Assembly: GCF_003945345.1 (NCBI RefSeq)
Contig: NZ_AP019308.1
Span: 2,728,001 to 2,792,000, forward strand
Origin: Paenibacillus baekrokdamisoli
Lineage (GTDB): Bacteria > Bacillota > Bacilli > Paenibacillales > Paenibacillaceae
DNA length: 64,000 nt
Direction of reading: 5' to 3'
The notes under the pieces were generated by a model. That model was not told the origin of the DNA. It ran no database searches and saw nothing but the letters and a program-made list of their open reading frames with translations. Both the position numbers and the translations under genes were made by a program. How positions within the stretch are numbered: the first letter of the stretch is position 1; every line of letters starts with the position of its first letter. Below, piece after piece: positions 56,707-64,000 of this stretch.

Positions 56707-56958
56707 GTGATGAATACCATTTGTGATAAGAAAATAGAGCTGCTGCGTCCTGTTGAGCAATTGTGTTACCAAGTCGCGCATTATCTGCTTGGTAATGCTT
56801 CTGAAGCCGCTGCGGCAAGTGAAAGTGCCCTTATCGAGCTGTTTCGATCTCGATTGTTCGTGGAAGGCACGGAGGATGAGAGAAAGCGACTAGCCAAAGA
56901 GGCCGCTATCCGTAATGCCATGCGACGTGCATGCATCAATCAAATACCTTTGCATTAA
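56707..56958 (+). CDS. Small protein resembling sigma-70 region 2
   Basis: 83 residues from GTG 56707 (AAGGAG 9 nt upstream; ATG 56710 is the next codon). The stretch LCYQVAHYLLGNASEAAAASESALIELFRSRLF resembles the region 2 helices of ECF sigma factors (YRLAYRLLGD-EAED-QETF-L), but there is no region 4. It is a conserved-looking single-domain protein of unknown function, or a decayed sigma factor, convergent to the extended sigma gene. I would not assign a function. Confidence 0.65.
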   Translation: MMNTICDKKIELLRPVEQLCYQVAHYLLGNASEAAAASESALIELFRSRLFVEGTEDERKRLAKEAAIRNAMRRACINQIPLH

Positions 56959-56988
56959 GCGCTGAACGATCGTTCCCCTAAGCGCAAC

Positions 56989-57017
56989 AAAAAGAGCAGG
57001 CGCCACTGCGCCTGCTC
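56989..57017 (-). terminator. Terminator of the extended sigma factor gene
   Basis: GAGCAGGCGC (56994-57003) and GCGCCTGCTC (57008-57017) form a perfect 10-bp stem; TTTTTG follows on the minus strand. It lies between the convergent small ORF and the sigma gene. Confidence 0.93.
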
Positions 57018-57075
57018 GAGTACTCCTAATCGTTTTACTACTCTGATCTAACTCCACCCTATACATCTGCTAAGC

Positions 57076-58716
57076 TTAATGAGGGTACCGCCAAAGAATG
57101 GTTGTAAGCCGTTTTTTTTCAGTATCAGCTGGCAACGACAGTTTACCCCTGCGTTCCAAATACTCCAATACAGCAAAAATAAGTGTTGCACCATCACCGA
57201 TTGCTTTGTACACGATTTCTTTATCCGATATGAAAGACGGTGCGTCCCTTCTCCATATGGCTGTCATGTCCTCATAGATTTGGTCCAGCTTTTTTTTGAA
57301 ATCTATGTCGCAAAATACTCGATCTAATATCAGGTGCAGCGCCTCATGTTGTGCAGCGTTAAAAAATGGAACAAGACACACCGGTTTACTACCATCCATT
57401 GACACAAAGCCCTTTTCAACAAGCCTTGCTATGATGAGCTTATCGTACTCGTTGTGAGATTCCCCGCTTTCAATAAGATCAACGACTCTTGCCATGTCCG
57501 CAATATCGGACACATCGAAGTCTCTCCATGTCATCCCAGACCACCACGATTCAATCTGAAGTCCGCCATAATAGTCACTGTTACGCGATTTGATGCCATT
57601 TGTGGCATATTTTCGGACAATCTCGTGGTTGGGTAGACGCTTTCGATACTCTTCTTCGCTATATACAATTGAAGCAGCTACTATATACTTCCCGCCGTCT
57701 TTTCTTTCATCAGGCTGATAGCGGGCATAATACGCCGTATCCTTCACTTGGTAATACTGCTGAAAGATTGCATAAGGTAATAACGCCCACAGAAGAAAGG
57801 TATCGTTCAAGTCCGATCCGTGAAAACCAAGACTGCGGATTTCACTCAGATTATCGGCCACACATGCACAGATTTCTTCCGCAAGCTCCTCTGCCTTGGA
57901 TTTAATATAATCGGTTTCAGCAGACAAGCTCACCATCGTTTCAATGATGAAGTTCGTCCGGTACTTCCCTTTCCCCTTTTGCAACACCAAGTCCGACTTC
58001 TCTAGCTTCTGAATTTCATCTTCTACGAATGCGCTAGCAGTCCCAATCTTACGGGCGATATCTTCAATACTCAGAGCCTTCTCATAGATCGCAACGCAAA
58101 TGTTCGCCGTTAATAAGGAATTGAAATAGCAGTTCGGTTCATTATTCGGGCCCGGTGACCCACTGTGACCGACCATCATCCTCACAGGATTAAAACTTAA
58201 GTTATCGACGGTTTGTTCCATCTTCATGGCCTCCTTCAGCTTCTTACGCACTTCAAAGAGATGCCACTTTACAGTCCCTGCAGCAATCTGCAAACGTTCA
58301 GCTATCTGCTCCACACTTTTTCTCTCATAGTAGTATTGGACCGTAATATCCCGGTGGAGGCGCGACAAATAAGCAACCTCCTGCCTTAGCCCTAGCAGCA
58401 TATGGTCTGTCTCTTCTGTGAGAATCTCGGCTTTCTCGTCAAGCAGCGAATGCATGTGATCGATATCCACATTGCTCCAGTGGCGTTTCTCTCTGGCTAG
58501 ATAATTGCTCCATGTATAACAGCAGATTGTGTGAACCCATGCGTCCATGTTATCTACCTGTCTGCCGGTACCAAGGGACCGATACAAAGCCAGCGATATC
58601 TCCTGAGACAGATCCTTTGCATTTTGTTCATGTGAGGTTTTTGATAGTGCAAAGCCGAATATTTTCTTCGAATAGACTTGTAAATGTGACTCAGAAAGCA
58701 GGTTGTGTGCAGTCAT
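57076..58716 (-). CDS. ECF-like RNA polymerase sigma factor with large C-terminal extension
   Basis: 546 residues, about three times a normal ECF sigma. Region 2 is at about 8-85 (KDLSQEISLALYRSLG, DAWVHTICCYTWSNYLAREK), and region 4 at 116-165 with the helix-turn-helix KSVEQIAERLQIAAGTVKWHLFEVRKKL. After a linker, residues ~199-260 look like a MarR/ArsR-type winged helix (LSIEDIARKIGTASAFVEDEIQKLEKSDLVLQ...). Residues ~265-546 form a helical domain I cannot assign (SWWSGMTWRDFDVSDIADMARVVDLI). No anti-sigma gene is adjacent, so the extension may provide the control. RBS AAAGGGG. Monocistronic. Confidence 0.85.
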   Translation of the reverse strand: MTAHNLLSESHLQVYSKKIFGFALSKTSHEQNAKDLSQEISLALYRSLGTGRQVDNMDAWVHTICCYTWSNYLAREKRHWSNVDIDHMHSLLDEKAEILTEETDHMLLGLRQEVAYLSRLHRDITVQYYYERKSVEQIAERLQIAAGTVKWHLFEVRKKLKEAMKMEQTVDNLSFNPVRMMVGHSGSPGPNNEPNCYFNSLLTANICVAIYEKALSIEDIARKIGTASAFVEDEIQKLEKSDLVLQKGKGKYRTNFIIETMVSLSAETDYIKSKAEELAEEICACVADNLSEIRSLGFHGSDLNDTFLLWALLPYAIFQQYYQVKDTAYYARYQPDERKDGGKYIVAASIVYSEEEYRKRLPNHEIVRKYATNGIKSRNSDYYGGLQIESWWSGMTWRDFDVSDIADMARVVDLIESGESHNEYDKLIIARLVEKGFVSMDGSKPVCLVPFFNAAQHEALHLILDRVFCDIDFKKKLDQIYEDMTAIWRRDAPSFISDKEIVYKAIGDGATLIFAVLEYLERRGKLSLPADTEKKRLTTILWRYPH

Positions 58717-58823
58717 GTGGTGACCCCTTTGACAGTGGTATGCTATATAAGTAGCCGAAACGGTGCATCGGTTGGTATTTTGAGAAAATATTTATTCTCC
58801 TTTATTGGGTCTATTCCCTTCTT

Positions 58824-58878
58824 AGTAAAAAAAGAGCTGCCGCCATCAGACCATTGAAGGCCAGCGGTACAGCTCTTT
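58824..58878 (-). terminator. Terminator of the DUF4349 lipoprotein gene
   Basis: AAAGAGCTG (58831-58839) pairs with CAGCTCTTT (58870-58878); an inner imperfect CCGCC/GGCGG-type stem lies between. A run of seven T follows on the minus strand. Confidence 0.9.
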
Positions 58879-58898
58879 ATTCGATCCTTATATCATGA

Positions 58899-59975
58899 TT
58901 ACAATTTGTCATCATCTGTCGGAGGGGTGGGTTCTGCTGAATCTTGCGCTTCTCGTTCAGCGATTTTCTCATCCACTTGGACTTTAGAAGCGATGTTCGA
59001 TTTTCCTCGACGGTTACTGCGGTAAGCCCAATACACCGGAATCCCGATAACAACCAACAGAAGCAGAACAGGCAAAGCGCCAGCGATGAAGATAAACACG
59101 CCTTGGATGAAAGCATAGACAACATTCGCACTACCTGACAGCGCATTCTGCAAGCTCTGCAGAAAACCCGTTTTTTCTTCCTTAACTACTGGAACTTCAG
59201 TGACCGTTTGTTGATACATACGCAGTTCGATTGTGGAGTACGCTACATTTTTGTCCAAATAACGCATTCTTCCCTTAATTCGTTCGATCTCCGTCTGAAC
59301 ATCACCAAGCTCATTGGAGATTTTCAGCAATTCATCTGTTTTTACTGCTTTCTCCATAAAAGATAATAACCGCGCCTCCACGACTTGCCTTGCTTTCATC
59401 CGCGATTCGAGATCCACATACTCTTCTGTAACATCCGTTCCTTCGATACTGCTTTCATAGCTTGAGCCTTTAAGCTTCTCTAGCGCAGTTAAGAAAGAAT
59501 CAAAACCCGATGAAGGAACTTTAATTGTATAAGTACCACCCAGCTCAGCCGAGGTTTTCTTATCATCAAACTTGAGCAGATATCCGCCAGAAAGATGAAT
59601 AATATTCTTCAGCAGTGTTTGCGCCTTTGCATAGTCATCTACCTGCATAGCCACGTTAGAGCGGTAAATCAGCTTGCGGTTCATACCAGCATCATCAGCT
59701 ATGGAAGGATCGGTTTCACTCGCACCAAAGCTTGCTCCCGCTGCAGCTTCCGGCGATTCAGTGGCCGTATTACTTTTTGAATCTGCTTTGCTCTCGGATG
59801 CTACACTTCCCTCAGCTTTGCTAGTAGTCGCCAAATCAGCGCTTGAGTTGCTCTTGCTGTTCTCATTACTAGCCGCCGAGCAACCCGACGCTACAATAAG
59901 CGTGAATATGATCATCATAGCAGCAAGTATTTTTACTCCTTTAACCCCTCTAACACCCTTCTGAACCTCTTCCAT
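58899..59975 (-). CDS. DUF4349 domain-containing lipoprotein
   Basis: 358 residues from ATG 59975, with GGGGG upstream. A lipoprotein signal peptide ends in LIVASGCSAAS. A Ser/Lys/Ala-rich linker, then the DUF4349 domain (RKLIYRSNVAMQVDDYAKAQTLLKNIIHLSGGYLL, SRMKARQVVEARLLSFMEKA, IKGRMRYLDKNVAYSTIELRM) with a coiled-coil section. A C-terminal membrane segment (about 290-315) and a charged cytoplasmic tail follow. It is thus anchored at both ends. Function of the family is unknown; cleaved by LspA. Confidence 0.93.
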   Translation of the reverse strand: MEEVQKGVRGVKGVKILAAMMIIFTLIVASGCSAASNENSKSNSSADLATTSKAEGSVASESKADSKSNTATESPEAAAGASFGASETDPSIADDAGMNRKLIYRSNVAMQVDDYAKAQTLLKNIIHLSGGYLLKFDDKKTSAELGGTYTIKVPSSGFDSFLTALEKLKGSSYESSIEGTDVTEEYVDLESRMKARQVVEARLLSFMEKAVKTDELLKISNELGDVQTEIERIKGRMRYLDKNVAYSTIELRMYQQTVTEVPVVKEEKTGFLQSLQNALSGSANVVYAFIQGVFIFIAGALPVLLLLVVIGIPVYWAYRSNRRGKSNIASKVQVDEKIAEREAQDSAEPTPPTDDDKL

Positions 59976-60058
59976 ACGACAACCCCCTATATTTATTTGG
60001 TTGGTACACCCTACTATACGAGATGCCGTTGGAAGATGTTGCAAATTAACCCAGTAAA

Positions 60059-60156
60059 CAAAAAGAAACGTCTACGCCGTCCTTGGTGGCGAAGCAAATT
60101 TCTTCCCTCTGAAAAATAAGCAAAGTATGGAGAAAACTTATACTTTCTTATTTTTT
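60059..60156. repeat. Dispersed ~100-nt intergenic repeat, copy 3
   Basis: The most diverged of the three copies. It keeps GCCGTCCTTGG, TTTCTTCCCTCTGAAA, AATAAGCAAAGTAT and ACTTATACTTTCTTAT and the same orientation, and it abuts the ahcY terminator. The outer stem is shortened to AAGAAA/TTTCTT, while the AAGTAT/ATACTT hairpin is retained. Confidence 0.8.
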
Positions 60157-60162
60157 AAGCAA

Positions 60163-60213
60163 AGAACCGCTTGAACGGATTTCCAAGAAAGAAATCCAGC
60201 TCCAAGCGGTTCT
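60163..60213 (-). terminator. Terminator of ahcY
   Basis: AGAACCGCTTG (60163-60173) and CAAGCGGTTCT (60203-60213) form a perfect 11-bp stem with an inner GGATTTC/GAAATCC stem. Few T follow on the minus strand. It lies 13 nt after the ahcY stop. Confidence 0.8.
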
Positions 60214-60225
60214 ATGGATAAACGT

Positions 60226-61497
60226 TTATTCGTGTTCTGCCCAGCTTTGGAGATAGCTCTTCTGTTCTTCAGAAAGCTTATCGATCCCAATACCCAGTGC
60301 TTCTAGCTTGAAACGGGCAACCTGTTCATCAAGCTCATAAGGAACGTTAACGACTTTGCCGTCAATTTCATTATAATGATCATTCACATATTTAAGCGAC
60401 ATGGCTTGCAAAGCGAACGTCATATCCATAATCTCTGCTGGATGTCCGTCTCCCGCTGCCAGATTAACAAGACGGCCTTCTGCAAGCAGGTAGATGCTGC
60501 GTCCGTCTTTAAGCAGATACTCTTCAATGTTACGACGAACAGTACGTTTGCTCGAGGATAATGCTTCAAGCTCCGGTTTGTTCACTTCGATATCAAAATG
60601 ACCAGCATTGCACAAAATAGCGCCATTCTTCATCACTTCATAGTGCTCGCCACGAATAACATCGCGATTACCCGTCACTGTAACGAAGAATTCACCCACT
60701 TTTGCAGCTTCGCTCATCGGCAGTACAGTGAATCCATCCATATAAGCCTCAACAGCACGGATGCTGTCGATCTCCGTCACGACAACGTTCGCGCCGAGTC
60801 CCTTCGCCCGCATCGCAACTCCTTTACCGCACCAGCCGTAGCCGACAACAACGACTGTTTTCCCAGCAACAACAAGGTTAGTCGTGCGATTAATGCCGTC
60901 CCATACCGATTGTCCTGTTCCATAACGATTATCGAATAAATATTTACAGAATGCATCGTTAACGGCAACCATTGGGAATTTCAGCGAACCGTCCTTCTCC
61001 ATCGCTTTCAGACGAAGAATACCTGTTGTTGTCTCTTCAGCACCGCCACGAATTTGGGCCATTAAGTCTGGACGCTCTGCATGCAGGATAGAAACCAAAT
61101 CGCCGCCATCATCAATAATTAGGTCTGGCTTAGTTTCCAGCGCTTTTACAAGAAGTTCTTTATATTCCTTAGGCTCCGGATTGTACTTAGCAAACACGGT
61201 AATTCCATCTTCAACCAGGGCTGCACAAACATCATCCTGCGTAGACAACGGGTTACTTCCAGTAATCGTAACCTCAGCGCCTCCAGCTTGAACGACCTTG
61301 GCAAGGTAAGCCGTTTTGGCTTCCAAGTGAAGAGAAATCGCCACCTTCAAACCTTTGAAAGGCTGCTCTTTCTCGAATTGCTCACGAATACGATTCAATA
61401 CCGGCATATGTGCCGCTACCCATTCAATCTTCAAATGTCCTTCAGGCGCGAGCGCCATATCCGTTACGATGCTTGTTTCTTTCGCATTAATAGCCAT
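60226..61497 (-). CDS. ahcY: Adenosylhomocysteinase
   Basis: 423 residues. Hydrolyses S-adenosylhomocysteine to homocysteine and adenosine. The NAD-binding motif VVVGYGWCGKGVAMRAKGLGANVVVTE and the catalytic region VNDAFCKYLFDNRYGTGQS are present; YELDEQVARFKLEALGI is at the C-terminus. 18 nt downstream of bshC without a promoter between, so probably co-transcribed. Many Firmicutes use the MTAN/LuxS route instead; the choice here links to methionine recycling (metNIQ is in the same window). Confidence 0.97.
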   Translation of the reverse strand: MAINAKETSIVTDMALAPEGHLKIEWVAAHMPVLNRIREQFEKEQPFKGLKVAISLHLEAKTAYLAKVVQAGGAEVTITGSNPLSTQDDVCAALVEDGITVFAKYNPEPKEYKELLVKALETKPDLIIDDGGDLVSILHAERPDLMAQIRGGAEETTTGILRLKAMEKDGSLKFPMVAVNDAFCKYLFDNRYGTGQSVWDGINRTTNLVVAGKTVVVVGYGWCGKGVAMRAKGLGANVVVTEIDSIRAVEAYMDGFTVLPMSEAAKVGEFFVTVTGNRDVIRGEHYEVMKNGAILCNAGHFDIEVNKPELEALSSSKRTVRRNIEEYLLKDGRSIYLLAEGRLVNLAAGDGHPAEIMDMTFALQAMSLKYVNDHYNEIDGKVVNVPYELDEQVARFKLEALGIGIDKLSEEQKSYLQSWAEHE

Positions 61498-61515
61498 TTC
61501 TATTCAGCAACCTCT

Positions 61516-63165
61516 CTATAAATAAATGATTCTATGACTGCCTAGACAATCAAAGGGAACTTCTAGCAGCCGATCCAGCCAAGAACGACCAAATCGATTC
61601 CAAAATACAGTGACATTAACTACACGTTCCTGCGGTTTGCCATCCGGCCATATCGATACTGCGATACGGTCCAATTGACGAAGCGAGGCGTCGAACTGCC
61701 TCGCATGGGCTTCCTTCGTACGTGTCTGGAGAAACGCGATCTGATCCATAATTTTCTGCTTATTGGTCTCACTCAATGCGGATAATCCGCCTTCAACCGT
61801 TGCGACCAGATCCATGATAGGTTGATACAGCTCAGCGAACTGCTGCTTCACCTCATCAAACCGAGCTTCAATATTATAACGATCCTGCCCATTAAGCCAA
61901 GCTTCCTTATATTCCGCAAATCGGTTTACAACATTCTCAAATGTTAATTCATATTTCATCATATGCTTGGTAACTGCTGCTTCGACCAAGGTAAACGACA
62001 TACGTGGGACAATAATCGGCATCTGCATATCAAAAGAGCGAAATGCTGCTCCTGTTAACGCCCAATAGGCAATTTCTCCTGGACCGAGCACAGCTGCAAG
62101 AACAGGCAGAACATAGTCCTGCATCAATGGGCGAGTAAGCACATTGTTGCTGAGTCGTTCTGGCGATTCGTTAGCGATACGCAGCAGCTCCTCTTTTTCC
62201 CAGGCAACCGTTCCTTTCCGATTCTCAAATCGACCATCGCGTTTGTAAAGCAAGGTACGCTCTCCAACTGCACTGCCTTGATCATCTTGAAAAAGAAATA
62301 CATTCGCACTCCCTGTCACGACATCCGCTTGAGGTACGAAGCCAAGTTCACGGATATGATCTGCGCCACATTGATAAGCTTCTTCAAGCTCATCATTACG
62401 TTCGATCATTCGCTTGAACAGGGGTCCTTCCAGCTTGCGAAGCGCCGGATCGTCCGAATCCATAAGAACAAGTCCCTGCTTACCAAATAGCCACCCCATC
62501 GTATAAGCGAACCATTCAGATAAGTTATCGGAGAGCTTGGCAAAGGAAGTCAAAGATGCTATCAAATCACGCTTGTATTCACTGTCAGGCAAGGTTTCGC
62601 CTAACTTTTTGACAGCTTCCAGCATAGCTTCCTGCTGCAGCTTCGTGCGACTGACCGATGTACGATTTCCTTTCGGACGCTCTATAGCAATCTTGACGAG
62701 CTGATTCTCTTGATTCACGATCAGGGTATGATTCGCTTCATCCCAATCATGATCTTCTCCTGCAATCCAGAACAAGGGGATAACGATCTGTCCGGTCAAC
62801 TCGGCTGCATGCCTTGCAGCAGCAATAACCGAAATGGCTTTATGTATAACGAGAAGCGGTCCTGTCCAAAGCCCTGCCTGTTGACCGCCCACAACTACTG
62901 GAGCTCCATTGCCAATGGCTTCAATGGCCAATTTCACTTCATCGCTGTCATTAAAACGTTGATTGTACCGGGTTAGCGTCGTTGCCAATTGTTCTGCAGA
63001 AACACGATTAGCCGATTGATCCTTTAGCCATTGTGCCCTTCGCTTCCAATCCGTGTCTTCCGCCGGATGGCTGCCAAATAGTGACTCCACCTCGGGCCGA
63101 GTTCGTCTTACATATGCCTCGGTAATCGGCTGACCGAAAGGTAGCTGAACCGATTCGATTTCCAT
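61516..63165 (-). CDS. bshC: Bacillithiol biosynthesis cysteine-adding enzyme
   Basis: 549 residues from ATG 63165 (MEIESVQLPFGQPITEAYV); a GTG at 63189 is in frame but begins a non-family leader. A Rossmann-like N-terminal part contains VVVGGQQAGLWTGPLLVIHKAISVI and FWIAGEDHDWDEANH, and a long coiled coil follows in the C-terminal half (YKEAWLNGQDRYNIEARFDEVKQQFAEL). It adds cysteine to GlcN-malate in bacillithiol synthesis. First gene of a bshC-ahcY unit. Confidence 0.95.
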   Translation of the reverse strand: MEIESVQLPFGQPITEAYVRRTRPEVESLFGSHPAEDTDWKRRAQWLKDQSANRVSAEQLATTLTRYNQRFNDSDEVKLAIEAIGNGAPVVVGGQQAGLWTGPLLVIHKAISVIAAARHAAELTGQIVIPLFWIAGEDHDWDEANHTLIVNQENQLVKIAIERPKGNRTSVSRTKLQQEAMLEAVKKLGETLPDSEYKRDLIASLTSFAKLSDNLSEWFAYTMGWLFGKQGLVLMDSDDPALRKLEGPLFKRMIERNDELEEAYQCGADHIRELGFVPQADVVTGSANVFLFQDDQGSAVGERTLLYKRDGRFENRKGTVAWEKEELLRIANESPERLSNNVLTRPLMQDYVLPVLAAVLGPGEIAYWALTGAAFRSFDMQMPIIVPRMSFTLVEAAVTKHMMKYELTFENVVNRFAEYKEAWLNGQDRYNIEARFDEVKQQFAELYQPIMDLVATVEGGLSALSETNKQKIMDQIAFLQTRTKEAHARQFDASLRQLDRIAVSIWPDGKPQERVVNVTVFWNRFGRSWLDRLLEVPFDCLGSHRIIYL

Positions 63166-63265
63166 GTACAGTCTCAACCTTTCATTCACATGGGATAACT
63201 TTATATAACAATAGGAAAGAATAGATAACCGTTTTTTTCATTGTACACAACCTAAAGCACACCGT

Positions 63266-63301
63266 CAAAAAAAATCGCCTTCCTTTAAGCGGAAGACGAT
63301 T
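63266..63301 (-). terminator. Terminator of the DUF3397 gene
   Basis: AATCGCCTTCC (63273-63283) and GGAAGACGATT (63291-63301) pair with one G-U-type mismatch; eight T follow on the minus strand. It separates DUF3397 from bshC. Confidence 0.88.
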
Positions 63302-63329
63302 AGCGTATAATACTCTAAAGGATCATTAT

Positions 63330-63728
63330 CTATACAGTGAACAAGCTTCTTCCAATGCCAATAAACATCAGAATGACATAAAAGAGTCCCATAACAAAAA
63401 ATCCAACTCGCCAGATGACCATTGTAATGCGCTTTACGTTGATCATGCCTTTCTCCCTGTACTGAACGTTGCCGAGGAGCCCCGCTCCAAGTAGAAATAC
63501 AAGCAATATCCCATACAATCCAAAGGAACTATTGAAAAGGCGATCAAACAACACAGCGACGCAGCCAATAAGCAGGGCCGTCGTCACATCCATTGCTGTA
63601 CGGAAAGCCTTCTTCCGATCACCGGTGTAAGCTCCAAAACCAAAATATATAAGTAGAAAAGGAACAATCGGAATGACGGCCAGAAACGCATAGACATGTT
63701 TAATACTTTCCCAAATCCACAGCATCAC
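63330..63728 (-). CDS. DUF3397 family membrane protein
   Basis: 132 residues with four membrane segments (about 10-32, 45-65, 70-88, 105-126); the KKAFRTAMDVTTALLIGCVAVLF stretch is typical of DUF3397, which in Bacillus lies beside bshC/panE as here. Function unknown. It follows the panE-like gene by 20 nt. Confidence 0.88.
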   Translation of the reverse strand: MMLWIWESIKHVYAFLAVIPIVPFLLIYFGFGAYTGDRKKAFRTAMDVTTALLIGCVAVLFDRLFNSSFGLYGILLVFLLGAGLLGNVQYREKGMINVKRITMVIWRVGFFVMGLFYVILMFIGIGRSLFTV

Positions 63729-63748
63729 AGTCCGCTCCTCTCGCTACC

Positions 63749-64000
63749 TCATATTACTAACGATTTAATTAAGATGGTCATAGCATCATTCAGTGGCGAG
63801 GGTTTGTTCAATCGCTTGGCAAGTGCCGATATTCCACCATTGATCCACTCAACTTCAGTAGATCGTCCTGCTGACACGTCCCGAAGCATGGATGATTCAT
63901 TGCCAGCCGTTTGTATACAAATGGTAAGTAAACGTTCCCAAGAATTTTCAGAATCCTGCATACCTGCTGCCCTTAAAACCGACTCGCTCTCTGCATGAAG
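63749..64000 (-). CDS. panE: 2-dehydropantoate 2-reductase (ketopantoate reductase), C-terminal end only
   Basis: The minus strand is open from the window edge to the stop at 63749; 83 residues are visible. SSMLRDVSAGRSTEVEWINGGISALAKRLNKPSPLNDAM is the conserved C-terminal helical domain of PanE/ApbA reductases (catalytic Lys region lies outside the window). PanE makes pantoate for coenzyme A. Start and N-terminal Rossmann domain are not in the window. Confidence 0.85.
   Translation of the reverse strand, partial: LHAESESVLRAAGMQDSENSWERLLTICIQTAGNESSMLRDVSAGRSTEVEWINGGISALAKRLNKPSPLNDAMTILIKSLVI

Overview
The window looks like a chromosomal segment of a spore-forming, Gram-positive bacterium of the Paenibacillaceae (Paenibacillus/Cohnella type). 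The grounds are: Bacillales-type sporulation genes (spoIIGA, sigE, sigG, spoVD, spoVE, a yteA-type gene); the ileS-yteA-lspA-rluD-pyr and ylm/sepF/divIVA neighbourhoods known from Bacillus; MurE with the DNPR motif of meso-DAP ligases plus a dapL aminotransferase; the bacillithiol gene bshC; PyrR attenuation and a T-box leader. Nearly everything is on the minus strand, so transcription runs from high to low coordinates. Family assignments rest on motif recognition only; no database search was possible.

Layout from low to high coordinates. 1-5.7 kb: the end of an ABC ATPase gene (cut by the window edge), a chemoreceptor, and an ABC-2 type exporter operon preceded by a ykkC-family riboswitch with an overlapping terminator. 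5.9-15.2 kb: the pyrimidine operon pyrR-pyrB-pyrC-carA-carB-pyrF-pyrE with promoter, PyrR attenuator and final terminator; an unusual chain of alternating inverted repeats lies between carB and pyrF. 15.2-23.0 kb: dapL, rluD, lspA, a plus-strand yteA-like gene, a DUF5665 gene, and a group-2-like ileS behind an isoleucine T-box. 23.0-27.3 kb: divIVA-ylmH-ylmG-sepF-ylmE-pgeF-ylmC, the division-associated ylm block. 27.4-36.6 kb: sigG and, 6.6 kb away, sigE-spoIIGA. A YtrA-like GntR/ABC operon, the methionine importer metNIQ and a tiny plus-strand ORF with a sigma-G-like promoter lie between them.

36.8-56.5 kb is the division and cell wall (dcw) cluster, in transcription order mraZ-rsmH-ftsL-pbpB-spoVD-murE-murF-mraY-murD-spoVE-murG-murB-murA-divIB-ftsA-ftsZ. 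It has a three-repeat MraZ operator, a sigma-H-like promoter before ftsA, and a 136-nt multi-hairpin inverted repeat between murG and murB. 56.7-64 kb is accessory: a small plus-strand ORF resembling sigma region 2, an ECF-like sigma factor with a very large C-terminal extension, a DUF4349 lipoprotein, ahcY, bshC, a DUF3397 membrane protein and the C-terminal end of a ketopantoate reductase.

The core gene content is conventional. The parts worth a second look are non-coding (the riboswitch-controlled exporter, a 100-nt repeat present three times directly after minus-strand gene terminators, the carB-pyrF repeat chain, the murG-murB structured gap), the extended sigma factor, the uncharacterised Ytr-linked 409-residue protein, and several unusual starts, including a probable CTG start for metN.
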